From NCBI RefSeq assembly GCF_940670765.1, contig NZ_CALNVW010000002.1, positions 1-64,000 on the forward strand: a stretch of DNA of 64,000 bases, in the 5' to 3' direction. The notes below the pieces were generated by a model. That model worked only from the letters and a program-made list of their open reading frames with translations. It had not been told where the DNA came from and did not search any database. Shown piece by piece: positions 16,167 through 23,904 of this stretch; position 1 is the stretch's first letter; each line of letters opens with the position of its first letter. Source of the stretch: Streptomyces sp. A 4/2 (lineage in GTDB: Bacteria; Actinomycetota; Actinomycetes; Streptomycetales; Streptomycetaceae). Made by a program: the position numbers and the translations under genes.

Positions 16167-17831
16167 CTACAGGAAGTAGAGGCGGTTGAGGGAGACGGAC
16201 TCGGCGGGCCGCGACTCCAGCGGGTCGCCGTCGAGCGTGACGAGCCCGGTGCGCTGGTCGACGTCCACCTGTCCGGTACGGCTGTTGAGCCGCAGATCCG
16301 CGGGGCCGATACCGCGGGTGCCGCGCACGGCGACCCGGCGCCTGCGGGTCGGCATGTGGTCGTTGCCCTGGTCGAGGGCCGCCTGCGCCACGAAGGCCAC
16401 GGAGAGATCCGCCGCCGTGGCGCCGTACGAGCCGAACTGCGGGCCCAGGATCAGGGGCTGGCAGGTGTCGGTCGCCGCGTTCGGGTCGCCCGTCACCCCG
16501 TACGCCGGGAAACCCGACTTGAGGACGAGCTGCGGCTTCGCGCCGAAGGAGTCGGGCCGCCAGAGCACGATGTCGGCGAGCTTGCCGGTCTCGATCGAGC
16601 CGATCTCGTGGGCGAGGCCGTGCGCGATGGCGGGGTTGATGGTCAGCTTCGCCATGTACCGCAGCACGCGCGCGTTGTCGTCGTCGCCCTCCGCGCCGCG
16701 CTCCGCCTTCATCTTCCCGGCCATGGCGAAGGTCCGCCGCACGGTCTCGCCCGCCCGTCCCATGCCCTGCGCGTCCGACGAGGTGATCCCGATGGCGCCC
16801 AGGTCGTGCAGGACGTCCTCGGCTCCCATGGTCCCGGCGCGGATGCGGTCGCGGGCCATGGCGGCGTCGCCGGGCAGATCGGTCTTGAGGTCGTGTACGG
16901 AGACGATCATCCCGTAGTGCTCGGCGACCGCGTCCCGGCCGAAGGGCAGCGTCGGGTTGGTGGACGAGCCGATGACGTTGGGGACGCCGGCCATCTTCAG
17001 CACGTTCGGCACATGACCGCCGCCGCAGCCCTCGATGTGGAAGGCGTGGATCGTCCGGCCTTCGAGCACGCTCAGGGTGTCCTCGACCGACAGGCATTCG
17101 TTCAGTCCGTCGCTGTGCAGGGCGACCTGGACGTCGTGTTCCTCGGCGACCCGCAGCGCGGTGTCCAGGGCGCGGGTGTGCGCCCCCATGTCCTCGTGCA
17201 CCTTGAAGCCTGACGCGCCGCCCTCGGCGAGCGCCTCCACCAGGGGCGCGGAGTCGGAGGACGAACCGCGGGCCAGGAAGCCGATGTTGACCGGCCAGGC
17301 GTCGAAGGCGTTGAAGGCGTGGCGCAGCGCCCAGGGCGAGTTGACACCGACGCCCCAGACCGGGCCGAACTCCTGGCCGATGATCGTCGTCACCCCGGAG
17401 GCCAGCGAGGCCTCCATGATGCGCGGCGAGAGGAGATGGACGTGCGCGTCGACGGCTCCGGCGGTGGCGATCAGCCCCTCGCCCGAGACGATCGAGGTGC
17501 CGGTGCCGACCACGACGTCGACCCCGTCGAGGGTGTCGGGGTTCCCGGCCCGCCCGATCGCCGCGATCCGGCCCTCCCGGATGCCGATGGAGACCTTGCG
17601 GATGCCCTGCACCGCGTCGATCACCAGCACGTTGCTGATCACGACGTCGCAGGTGTCGCGTACGGCGGCGGCCTTGAGGTGCAGTCCGTCGCGGGCGGTC
17701 TTGCCGAACCCGGCGAGGAATTCGTCGCCCGGCCGCTGGGCGTCGGACTCGACCCGGACGGTCAGGCCGGAGTCGCCGAGGCGCACCCGGTCACCGGCCC
17801 GGGGCCCGTGCACTGCCGCGTACTCACTCAT
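16167..17831 (-). CDS. ureC: divergent urease alpha subunit (UreC-like amidohydrolase)
   Basis: 554 aa. Urease-alpha fold. All metal ligands of classical urease have counterparts: His130 and His132 (HVHLLSP), Lys210 (carbamylated in urease; GFKVHEDMG), His212, His239, His265 and Asp353 (SSDAQGMGR); catalytic His313 and Arg331 are also kept. The mobile-flap cysteine that precedes the catalytic His in urease is Val312, and the segment IIGQEFGPVWGVGVNSPWALR differs strongly from the usual sequence. The ATG overlaps the ureAB stop by four bases (ATGA), so the two are coupled. No ureD, E, F or G gene is nearby. It may be a true second urease fed by accessory genes elsewhere, or a relative with another substrate. 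Confidence 0.85.
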   Translation of the reverse strand: MSEYAAVHGPRAGDRVRLGDSGLTVRVESDAQRPGDEFLAGFGKTARDGLHLKAAAVRDTCDVVISNVLVIDAVQGIRKVSIGIREGRIAAIGRAGNPDTLDGVDVVVGTGTSIVSGEGLIATAGAVDAHVHLLSPRIMEASLASGVTTIIGQEFGPVWGVGVNSPWALRHAFNAFDAWPVNIGFLARGSSSDSAPLVEALAEGGASGFKVHEDMGAHTRALDTALRVAEEHDVQVALHSDGLNECLSVEDTLSVLEGRTIHAFHIEGCGGGHVPNVLKMAGVPNVIGSSTNPTLPFGRDAVAEHYGMIVSVHDLKTDLPGDAAMARDRIRAGTMGAEDVLHDLGAIGITSSDAQGMGRAGETVRRTFAMAGKMKAERGAEGDDDNARVLRYMAKLTINPAIAHGLAHEIGSIETGKLADIVLWRPDSFGAKPQLVLKSGFPAYGVTGDPNAATDTCQPLILGPQFGSYGATAADLSVAFVAQAALDQGNDHMPTRRRRVAVRGTRGIGPADLRLNSRTGQVDVDQRTGLVTLDGDPLESRPAESVSLNRLYFL

Positions 17832-18511
17832 CGTCCGGCTCCCAGGTATCCGCAGGCCGCCGCGCGCCGCAGGGCCTCTTCCTTCGCGCCGGGCGCGTCC
17901 AGCGGTCCGTCGACCAGCCCGGCGAAACCGATCGCGATCCGGTCGCCGCCGATCGCGGTCAGTGGCACCTCGGCGCTCTCCCCCGGTCCGAACCGCACGG
18001 ACGACCCCGCGGGCACGCACAGCCGCCTGCCGTATCCGGCGGCCCGGTCGAAGTCCAGCCGGGGGTTGGCCTCGAAGAAGTGGAAGTGCGAGGTGACGCT
18101 GACCGGCACGGACGCGGTGTTCCGTACGGTCAGCGTCACCTCGGGGACGGGGTCCGGGTAGCCGGGCCCGGACAGCACCGCGCCGGGGGCGTCCTCGCCC
18201 AGCGAGCCGCCGCCGATGGGGTCGGCGACCACGGCGAGCCGCGAGCCGTCGTCGAAGACGGCCTCGACGTGCACCTCGGTGACGACATCGGCGACACCGG
18301 GCAGCACATCACCGGGGCCGAGCACCGCACGGGCCGCCTCGATCGCCTCGGCGAGCCGCCGGCCGTCCCGGGCCGCCTCGCAGACGGTGTCGGCGATCAG
18401 TGCGGTCGCCTCGGGGACATTGAGCAGCAGTCCGCGCGCCCGGCGCGCCCGCGCCAGCTCCGCGGCGCCGAAGAGCAGCAGCCGGTCGCGTTCCGTCGGG
18501 GTCAGTCTCAC
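17828..18511 (-). CDS. ureAB: fused urease gamma-beta subunit
   Basis: 227 aa. Residues 1-100 are UreA (gamma): MRLTPTERDRLLLFGAAELA and LLNVPEATALI, ending in PGVADVVTEVHVEAVF. Residues about 105-227 are UreB (beta): GAVLSGPG, VTLTVRNTASVPVSVTSHFHFFE, NPRLDFDR and a terminal GGDRIAIGFAGLVDG. Gamma-beta fusions occur in Helicobacter and in one of the two urease loci of streptomycetes. GTG 18511 has GGAGGTG about 11 bases upstream. First gene of the minus-strand operon, divergent from an NCS1 permease. Confidence 0.88.
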   Translation of the reverse strand: MRLTPTERDRLLLFGAAELARARRARGLLLNVPEATALIADTVCEAARDGRRLAEAIEAARAVLGPGDVLPGVADVVTEVHVEAVFDDGSRLAVVADPIGGGSLGEDAPGAVLSGPGYPDPVPEVTLTVRNTASVPVSVTSHFHFFEANPRLDFDRAAGYGRRLCVPAGSSVRFGPGESAEVPLTAIGGDRIAIGFAGLVDGPLDAPGAKEEALRRAAACGYLGAGR

Positions 18512-18530
18512 GTCGCACCCACCTCCATGA

Positions 18531-18549
18531 GTTAGATCGTCACTCTAAC
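18531..18549. promoter_or_regulatory. perfect inverted repeat in the ureAB/permease divergent gap
   Basis: GTTAGATCGTCACTCTAAC is GTTAGA-N7-TCTAAC, typical of a TetR-family operator in size and symmetry. It lies 20-38 bases upstream of the ureAB start and about 100 bases before the permease start, so one regulator could control both arms. The TetR gene at the end of the operon is the obvious candidate. Confidence 0.6.
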
Positions 18550-18648
18550 TTCATGTTTCGGTTAAAGAAAGAACGGAATCCATTGACATGTCAAAGCGGA
18601 ATCCCGCACATTGAGCGGCACTCAAAAAGACGAGCGGAGAGGTACCTC

Positions 18649-20106
18649 GTGCCGATCGAACAGCGCGGAGTCGACACCATCCCGGACGTGGAACGCACCA
18701 GCGGGCCACGCGACCTCATCAGCATCCTGCTGGGGTCCAACCTCTGCCTGGGCGTGATCATCTTCGGCTGGCTGCCGGTCTCCTTCGGTCTCGGCCTCTG
18801 GCCGGCGGTCACCTCCGTCGTCGCCGGGACCGTCGTCGGCACGCTGCTCACGGCGCCGCTCGCCCTGGTCTCGCTGCGGACCGGCACCAACCTCTCCACG
18901 TCGAGCGGCGCCCAGTTCGGCGTACGCGGCAGGCTCATCGGTTCGGTCGTCGGCCTGCTGCTCTCGCTCGGTTACACCGCACTGACCCTGTGGGTCGGCG
19001 GTGACGTGATGATCGGGGCACTGAACCGGCTGACCGGCCTGCCGGACAACGGCTGGATCCACGCCCTCGTCTACGCGCTGATCGCCGCCCTCACCGTCGT
19101 CGGAGCGGTGTTCGGATACCGGCTGCTGCTGCGGCTCAGCAAGGCCCTCGCCGTCGGCATGACGGCCCTGCTGGTGCTCGGACTCCTCGCGTACGCCCCC
19201 GACTTCACCACCGCCGCTGCGCCGCACACCGCGTATCTGCTCGGCTCCTTCTGGCCCACCTGGTTCCTCTCGGCCGTCGCCGCCGGGCTCAGCGGGCCCA
19301 TCGCCTTCATCACCCTGCTCGGGGACTACACCCGCTACGTCTCGCCCCGGCGCCACAGCTCCCGCGCGGTCCTGGGCGCCACCTGTCTCGGCCTCATACT
19401 CGGACTGCTGGTCCCCCAGCTCTTCGGCACGTACACCGCGCTCGCCGCCCGCTCCGCCGCCGACTTCGCGGGACCGCTCGTCGCCGCCTCGCCCGGCTGG
19501 TACCTGGTCCCGCTGCTGCTCGCCGCCTCCGCGGGTTCGGTGGGCAACGCGGGGCTGATGCTCTACTCGATGGGCCTGGACCTGGACGCCATCCTGCCGC
19601 GCGCCACCCGCGCGCGGGCGACCCTGGTGGTGGCCGCCGTCTCCACCGTCTTCGTCTTCGTCGGCCACTTCGCCTGGGACGCGCAGTCGGCGATGACCTC
19701 GTTCGTCCTGCTGCTCACCGCGGTCGGCACGCCCTGGGCCGTCATCACCGTCATCGGGTACGTCCGCTGCGGCGGCCGGTACGACCCGGACGCCCTCCAG
19801 GTCTTCAACCGCCGGTCCAGGGGCGGGATCTACTGGTACAACGCGGGCTGGAACCTCCGGGCGGCGGTGGCGTGGGCCATCGGCGCGGCCGTCGGTCTGA
19901 CCGCGGTCTCCACCCCCTTCTACGAGGGCCCGCTGCTGCACCTCACCGGCGGGGTGGACTGCAGCTTCCTGTTCTCCGGTGCGGTCGGCGGGCTGGTCTA
20001 CGCGGCCCTGACCGCGCGCACGCCCGACGCCGCTGCCCACCCGGACAGCCTGGCGGATGAGTCGGACCCGTCCGAGATCTCCACCGGGGCGCTCGCGGAG
20101 TTGTAG
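18649..20106 (+). CDS. NCS1-family nucleobase/hydantoin-type permease
   Basis: About 485 aa with 12 hydrophobic segments. The start region VPIEQRGVDTIPDVERT and the first membrane segments (LGSNLCLGVIIFGWLPVSFGLGLW) are typical NCS1 transporters of the cytosine/purine/allantoin group; GDYTRYVSPRR and YNAGWNLRAAVAW are also conserved. GTG 18649 was chosen because AGAGG precedes it and the longer in-frame N-terminus is uncharacteristic. The amidase starts 11 bases after its stop. Together with the urease-like operon it should import a nitrogen-rich small molecule; which one is unknown. Confidence 0.87.
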   Translation: MPIEQRGVDTIPDVERTSGPRDLISILLGSNLCLGVIIFGWLPVSFGLGLWPAVTSVVAGTVVGTLLTAPLALVSLRTGTNLSTSSGAQFGVRGRLIGSVVGLLLSLGYTALTLWVGGDVMIGALNRLTGLPDNGWIHALVYALIAALTVVGAVFGYRLLLRLSKALAVGMTALLVLGLLAYAPDFTTAAAPHTAYLLGSFWPTWFLSAVAAGLSGPIAFITLLGDYTRYVSPRRHSSRAVLGATCLGLILGLLVPQLFGTYTALAARSAADFAGPLVAASPGWYLVPLLLAASAGSVGNAGLMLYSMGLDLDAILPRATRARATLVVAAVSTVFVFVGHFAWDAQSAMTSFVLLLTAVGTPWAVITVIGYVRCGGRYDPDALQVFNRRSRGGIYWYNAGWNLRAAVAWAIGAAVGLTAVSTPFYEGPLLHLTGGVDCSFLFSGAVGGLVYAALTARTPDAAAHPDSLADESDPSEISTGALAEL

Positions 20107-20117
20107 CGTCGTGGCCC

Positions 20118-21302
20118 ATGGACCGTGAGATACAGGCTTTCGTTCCCGAACCGGCCCGCACCGAACGGATCGCGGCCGAGACCGCCGCAGTCACCACCCG
20201 CTGGCCCGACCCCGCCGACCGGCCGCCGCTGTTCGGCGTCCCGGTCGGTATCAAGGACATCATCCAGGTCGACACCCTACCCACCAGGGCCGGTTCGGCC
20301 CTCCCACCGGAGGCACTGGCCGGACGGCAGGCCACCGTCGTCGACCGGCTGCGCGCGGCGGGAGCCGTGGTCGCGGGGAAGACGGTGACGGCGGAGTTCG
20401 CCGTACTGGCGCCGGGGCCGACCCGCAACCCGCACAACCTCGCGCACACACCCGGCGGATCGAGCAGCGGTTCGGCCGCGGCGGTCGCCGCCGGAATGGT
20501 TCCGCTGGCCGTGGGGACCCAGACCGTCGGCTCGGTGATCCGGCCCGGCGCGTACTGCGGAGTGGCCGCCTTCAAACCGACGTACGGGCGCATCCCTGTC
20601 GACGGCGTCATCGCGAACGCCCCGAGCTTCGACACCCTGGGGCTCTTCGCGGCGGATGTGGCGGGCCTGGCTCCGGCCGCCGCGGTGGTCTGCGACAACT
20701 GGCGCCCTGCCGTGCCCACGACGGAACTCCCGGTGCTGGGCATCCCGGAGGGCCCCTATCTGGAACACGCCGAACCCGATGCGCTCGACGCCTTCCGGAT
20801 CCAGGTGGACCGGCTCGAAGCGGCCGGGCACCTGGTACGGCGGATCGCCGTGATGACCAACTTCGAGCAGGTCAGGGCCCAGCTCTTCACGATGAACCGC
20901 TACGAGGTGGCCCGCACGCACGCCGACTGGTTCGCGGAGTACGGCGAGCTGTACCGGCCCGAGACGGCGCAGGCGATCCGCGCCGGGCAGCTCATCACGG
21001 AGGTGGAGTACGCACGCGCGCAGCGGGAGCGGGTGGCGTTCCGTGACCGGATGGCGGCGGCGATGGCGGACATCGACCTGTGGATCACCCCGTCGGCGAC
21101 GGGTCCCGCGCCGAAGGGGCTGGCCACGACCGGAAGTTCGGTGATGTCCCTGCCGTGGAGCAACGCGGGGCTGCCGTCGCTGAACGTCCCGGCCGGGGTG
21201 GCGGGGAACGGTCTGCCGCTCGGTGTGCAGTGCGTGGCCGCGGCCGGGCGGGACGAGGAACTGCTCGGCTGGGGCCCGGCGATCGAAGCGACGCTGCGGT
21301 AG
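20118..21302 (+). CDS. amidase-signature hydrolase
   Basis: 394 aa. The amidase-signature Ser-cisSer-Lys triad is present: Lys in GVPVGIKDIIQ (about 45), and the serine loop TPGGSSSGSAAAVAAG (about 117) with GTQTVGSVIRPGA (about 138). The family hydrolyses linear amides; members near urea metabolism include allophanate hydrolases and biuret- or carbamoyl-amide hydrolases. ATG 20118 follows the permease closely, so the two are likely co-transcribed. One idea is that it releases ammonia from N-carbamoyl compounds made by agmatine deiminase or taken up by the permease. Substrate unproven. Confidence 0.85.
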   Translation: MDREIQAFVPEPARTERIAAETAAVTTRWPDPADRPPLFGVPVGIKDIIQVDTLPTRAGSALPPEALAGRQATVVDRLRAAGAVVAGKTVTAEFAVLAPGPTRNPHNLAHTPGGSSSGSAAAVAAGMVPLAVGTQTVGSVIRPGAYCGVAAFKPTYGRIPVDGVIANAPSFDTLGLFAADVAGLAPAAAVVCDNWRPAVPTTELPVLGIPEGPYLEHAEPDALDAFRIQVDRLEAAGHLVRRIAVMTNFEQVRAQLFTMNRYEVARTHADWFAEYGELYRPETAQAIRAGQLITEVEYARAQRERVAFRDRMAAAMADIDLWITPSATGPAPKGLATTGSSVMSLPWSNAGLPSLNVPAGVAGNGLPLGVQCVAAAGRDEELLGWGPAIEATLR

Positions 21303-21323
21303 GGCCCCTGCTCCGTACGCGGT

Positions 21324-21357
21324 CGTCGGAGGGGCTCGGTACGGAGCCCCTCCGACG
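21324..21357. terminator. bidirectional terminator between amidase and ilvE
   Basis: CGTCGGAGGGGCT (21324-21336) pairs perfectly with AGCCCCTCCGACG (21345-21357) across an 8-base loop, between two convergent genes. Confidence 0.75.
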
Positions 21358-21423
21358 GTCCGGTCACGGGTGTCAGAAGGACGCGGTACGGAGCCCCTCC
21401 GACGGTCCGGTCACGGGTGTCAG
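21337..21423. repeat. 40-bp perfect direct repeat carrying the ilvE stop codon
   Basis: The 40 bases 21337-21376 are repeated exactly at 21384-21423, with a 7-base spacer. Both begin CGGTACGGAGCCCCTCC and end in GGGTGTCAG, which contains the minus-strand TGA of ilvE (21420-21422). The 3' end of ilvE and half of the terminator have been duplicated in tandem. Confidence 0.9.
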
Positions 21424-22508
21424 CCCAGCGGGTGCATCCAGCCGTACCGGTCCTCGCCGATCCCCCGCTGGATGTCCAGCAGCGCCGCCCGGAGCTTCAG
21501 CGTGACCTCGCCCGGCTCCCCCGAACCCTGCTGCCACTCGCCGCCGTTGGACTTCACCGTGCCGACGGGGGTGATCACCGCGGCCGTGCCGCAGGCGAAG
21601 ACCTCGGTGAGCGTTCCGTTCGCGGTGTCCGCGCGCCACTGGTCGATGGAGACGCGGCTCTCCTCGGACTCGTACCCCAGGTCGCGGGCGACCGAGAGCA
21701 GCGAGTCACGGGTGACGCCCGCGAGCAGCGAGCCGGTGAGCGCCGGGGTGACGATCTTGTTCCCGTACACGAAGTACAGGTTCATGCCGCCCAGTTCCTC
21801 GACCCACTTGTGCTCGACGGCGTCGAGGTAGGCGACCTGGTCGCAGCCCTGCTGGGCGGCCTCGGCCTGGGCGAGGAGGGACGCGGCGTAGTTGCCGCCG
21901 GTCTTGGCGTCGCCCATACCGCCGGGGACGGCGCGGACCCGGTCCTCGGACAGCCAGATCGAGACCGGCTTGACGCCACCCTCGAAGTACGCGCCGGCCG
22001 GGGAGGCGATGACGATGAAGAGGTACTCGTTGGAGGGCTTCACGCCCAGCCCGACCTCGGTCGCGATCATGAACGGGCGCAGGTAGAGGGACTCCTCGCC
22101 GCCGTGCGCGGGGACCCATGCCTTGTCCTGCTGGACCAGCGCGTCACAGGCCGCGATGAACGTCTCGACGGGCAGCTCGGCCATGGCGAGGCGGTGTGCG
22201 GAACGCTGGAAGCGCTTGGCGTTGGCCTCCGGGCGGAAGGTGGCCACGGAGCCGTCGGGCTGGCGGTACGCCTTGAGACCCTCGAAGATCTCCTGCGCGT
22301 AGTGCAGCGTCATGTTCGCCGGGTCGATCGACAGCGGCGCGTACGGGACGAGCTGGCCGTCGTGCCAGCCCCGCCCCTCGGTCCACTTGATCGTCACCAT
22401 GTGGTCGGTGAAGTGGCGGCCGAACCCCGGGTTGGTCAGAATCGCCTCCCGCTCCGCGTCGGACAGCGGGCTGGAGGTGGGCTTGAGTTCGATCGTAGGC
22501 GTCGTCAT
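21420..22508 (-). CDS. ilvE: branched-chain amino acid aminotransferase
   Basis: 362 aa, fold-type IV PLP enzyme. Motifs: EIFEGLKAYRQPDGS, LYLRPFMIATE, the PLP lysine in GDAKTGGNYAASL, FACGTAAVITPVG and a conserved C-terminal GWMHPLG. It interconverts Ile, Leu and Val with their keto acids. ATG 22508 has AAGGA about 11 bases upstream. The stop codon lies within a perfect 40-bp duplication. It is 227 bases downstream of leuB, with a terminator between, so it probably has its own promoter. Confidence 0.95.
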   Translation of the reverse strand: MTTPTIELKPTSSPLSDAEREAILTNPGFGRHFTDHMVTIKWTEGRGWHDGQLVPYAPLSIDPANMTLHYAQEIFEGLKAYRQPDGSVATFRPEANAKRFQRSAHRLAMAELPVETFIAACDALVQQDKAWVPAHGGEESLYLRPFMIATEVGLGVKPSNEYLFIVIASPAGAYFEGGVKPVSIWLSEDRVRAVPGGMGDAKTGGNYAASLLAQAEAAQQGCDQVAYLDAVEHKWVEELGGMNLYFVYGNKIVTPALTGSLLAGVTRDSLLSVARDLGYESEESRVSIDQWRADTANGTLTEVFACGTAAVITPVGTVKSNGGEWQQGSGEPGEVTLKLRAALLDIQRGIGEDRYGWMHPLG

Positions 22509-22681
22509 GAGTGGTTGTCCTTCACCGGTTGTGTGTGACGGACCGCGCTCACGCCACTACTAGGACGTCCGAGCTTCCCCTCATACCGCGGCCCCACGTC
22601 CGATTATCGCGCGTGGTCTGCCGTGGATGAAATGCGTGAATGCGGTCCAGGAATCGATGGTCGCACCCGAGGACCGCAAAA

Positions 22682-22718
22682 CACAGCCGCCGGGTGTCTG
22701 TGCGACCCGGCGGCTGTG
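22682..22718 (-). terminator. terminator of leuB
   Basis: Perfect 14-bp stem (arms beginning CACAGCCGCCGGGT at 22682 and ending at 22718), 9-base loop, 17 bases after the leuB stop. Confidence 0.8.
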
Positions 22719-22735
22719 ATGAATCAGTCGACGGG

Positions 22736-23776
22736 TCAGCCCGCTACTCGTACCGCGAGCGCGTCGCCGATCTCGTCCGTCGTGCGGAACGTGCCGTCGC
22801 GCTCCGCGAGGTCCGCGGAGACGGCGTCCTCGATACGGGCCGCCTCGGCCTCGAAGCCGAGGTGACGCAGGAGGAGGGCGACCGAGAGGATCGTGGCCGT
22901 CGGGTCGGCCTTGCCGGAGCCCGCGATGTCGGGCGCCGAACCGTGCACCGGCTCGAACATCGACGGGAAGGTGCCCGCCGGGTTGATGTTGCCGGAAGCC
23001 GCCAGGCCGATGCCGCCGGTCACGGCAGCGGCGAGGTCGGTGAGGATGTCACCGAAGAGGTTGTCGGTGACGATCACGTCGAAGCGCTCGGGCTGCGAGA
23101 CGAAGAAGATCGTCGCGGCGTCGACGTGCAGGTAGTCGGTGGTGACGTCCGGGAACTCCTGGGCGACCTTGTCGAAGATGTTCTTCCACATGTGGCCCGC
23201 GTACACGAGGACGTTGTTCTTGTGCACCAGCGTCAGCTTCTTGCGCGGACGCGCCTGGGCGCGGGCGAAGGCGTCCCGCACGACGCGCTCGACGCCGTAC
23301 GCGGTGTTGACGCTGACCTCGGTCGCGATCTCGGCCGGAGTGCCGGTGCGGAGGCTGCCGCCGTTGCCCGTGTACGGACCCTCGGTGCCCTCCCGGACGA
23401 CGACGAAGTCGATGTCCGGGCGACCGGCCAGCGGGGTGGCCGTGTTCGGGAAGAGCTTCGAGGGGCGGAGGTTCACGAAGTGGTCGAAGGCGAAACGGAG
23501 CTTCAGGAGCAGACCGCGCTCCAGGACACCCGACGGCACGGAGGGGTCGCCGATCGCACCGAGCAGGATCGCGTCGTGCTGCTTGAGCGACTCCAGCTCG
23601 GCGTCCGGGAGGGTTTCACCGGTGCGGTGCCAGCGCTGGGCGCCGAGGTCGTACTCCTTGGTCTCCAGCTTCACATCCTGAGGAAGGATCGCGTTCAGGA
23701 CCTTGAGGCCCTGGGCCACGACTTCCTGGCCGATGCCGTCACCGGGGATCACTGCGAGATTGAGGCTGCGAGACAT
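22736..23776 (-). CDS. leuB: 3-isopropylmalate dehydrogenase
   Basis: 346 aa. Iso-dehydrogenase family: [20 protein letters not shown] at the N-terminus, substrate arginines in [13 protein letters not shown] and [11 protein letters not shown], the Asp metal ligands in [18 protein letters not shown], and the NAD-site motif [13 protein letters not shown]. It oxidises 3-isopropylmalate in leucine synthesis. The shorter length and sequence fit the actinobacterial LeuB clade. ATG 23776. It lies upstream of ilvE on the same strand but ends in its own terminator. Confidence 0.95.
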   Translation of the reverse strand: MSRSLNLAVIPGDGIGQEVVAQGLKVLNAILPQDVKLETKEYDLGAQRWHRTGETLPDAELESLKQHDAILLGAIGDPSVPSGVLERGLLLKLRFAFDHFVNLRPSKLFPNTATPLAGRPDIDFVVVREGTEGPYTGNGGSLRTGTPAEIATEVSVNTAYGVERVVRDAFARAQARPRKKLTLVHKNNVLVYAGHMWKNIFDKVAQEFPDVTTDYLHVDAATIFFVSQPERFDVIVTDNLFGDILTDLAAAVTGGIGLAASGNINPAGTFPSMFEPVHGSAPDIAGSGKADPTATILSVALLLRHLGFEAEAARIEDAVSADLAERDGTFRTTDEIGDALAVRVAG

Positions 23777-23904
23777 GACGGCACCCTACTGCGCGTCCCA
23801 GGTAATGACATAAGCGTCCACTATCCGGACAGCCCGTCTGCTGTACGCCTGTCGTTCATCCGGAGGGGAAGAGCACGCCAGACGGGCCAGGCACCTTGTG
23901 CGCC

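Noticed and set aside
22509..22735. Possible leader peptide or riboswitch ahead of ilvE
   Set aside because: I found the leuB terminator but no Leu/Ile/Val-rich short frame and no second terminator near ilvE.
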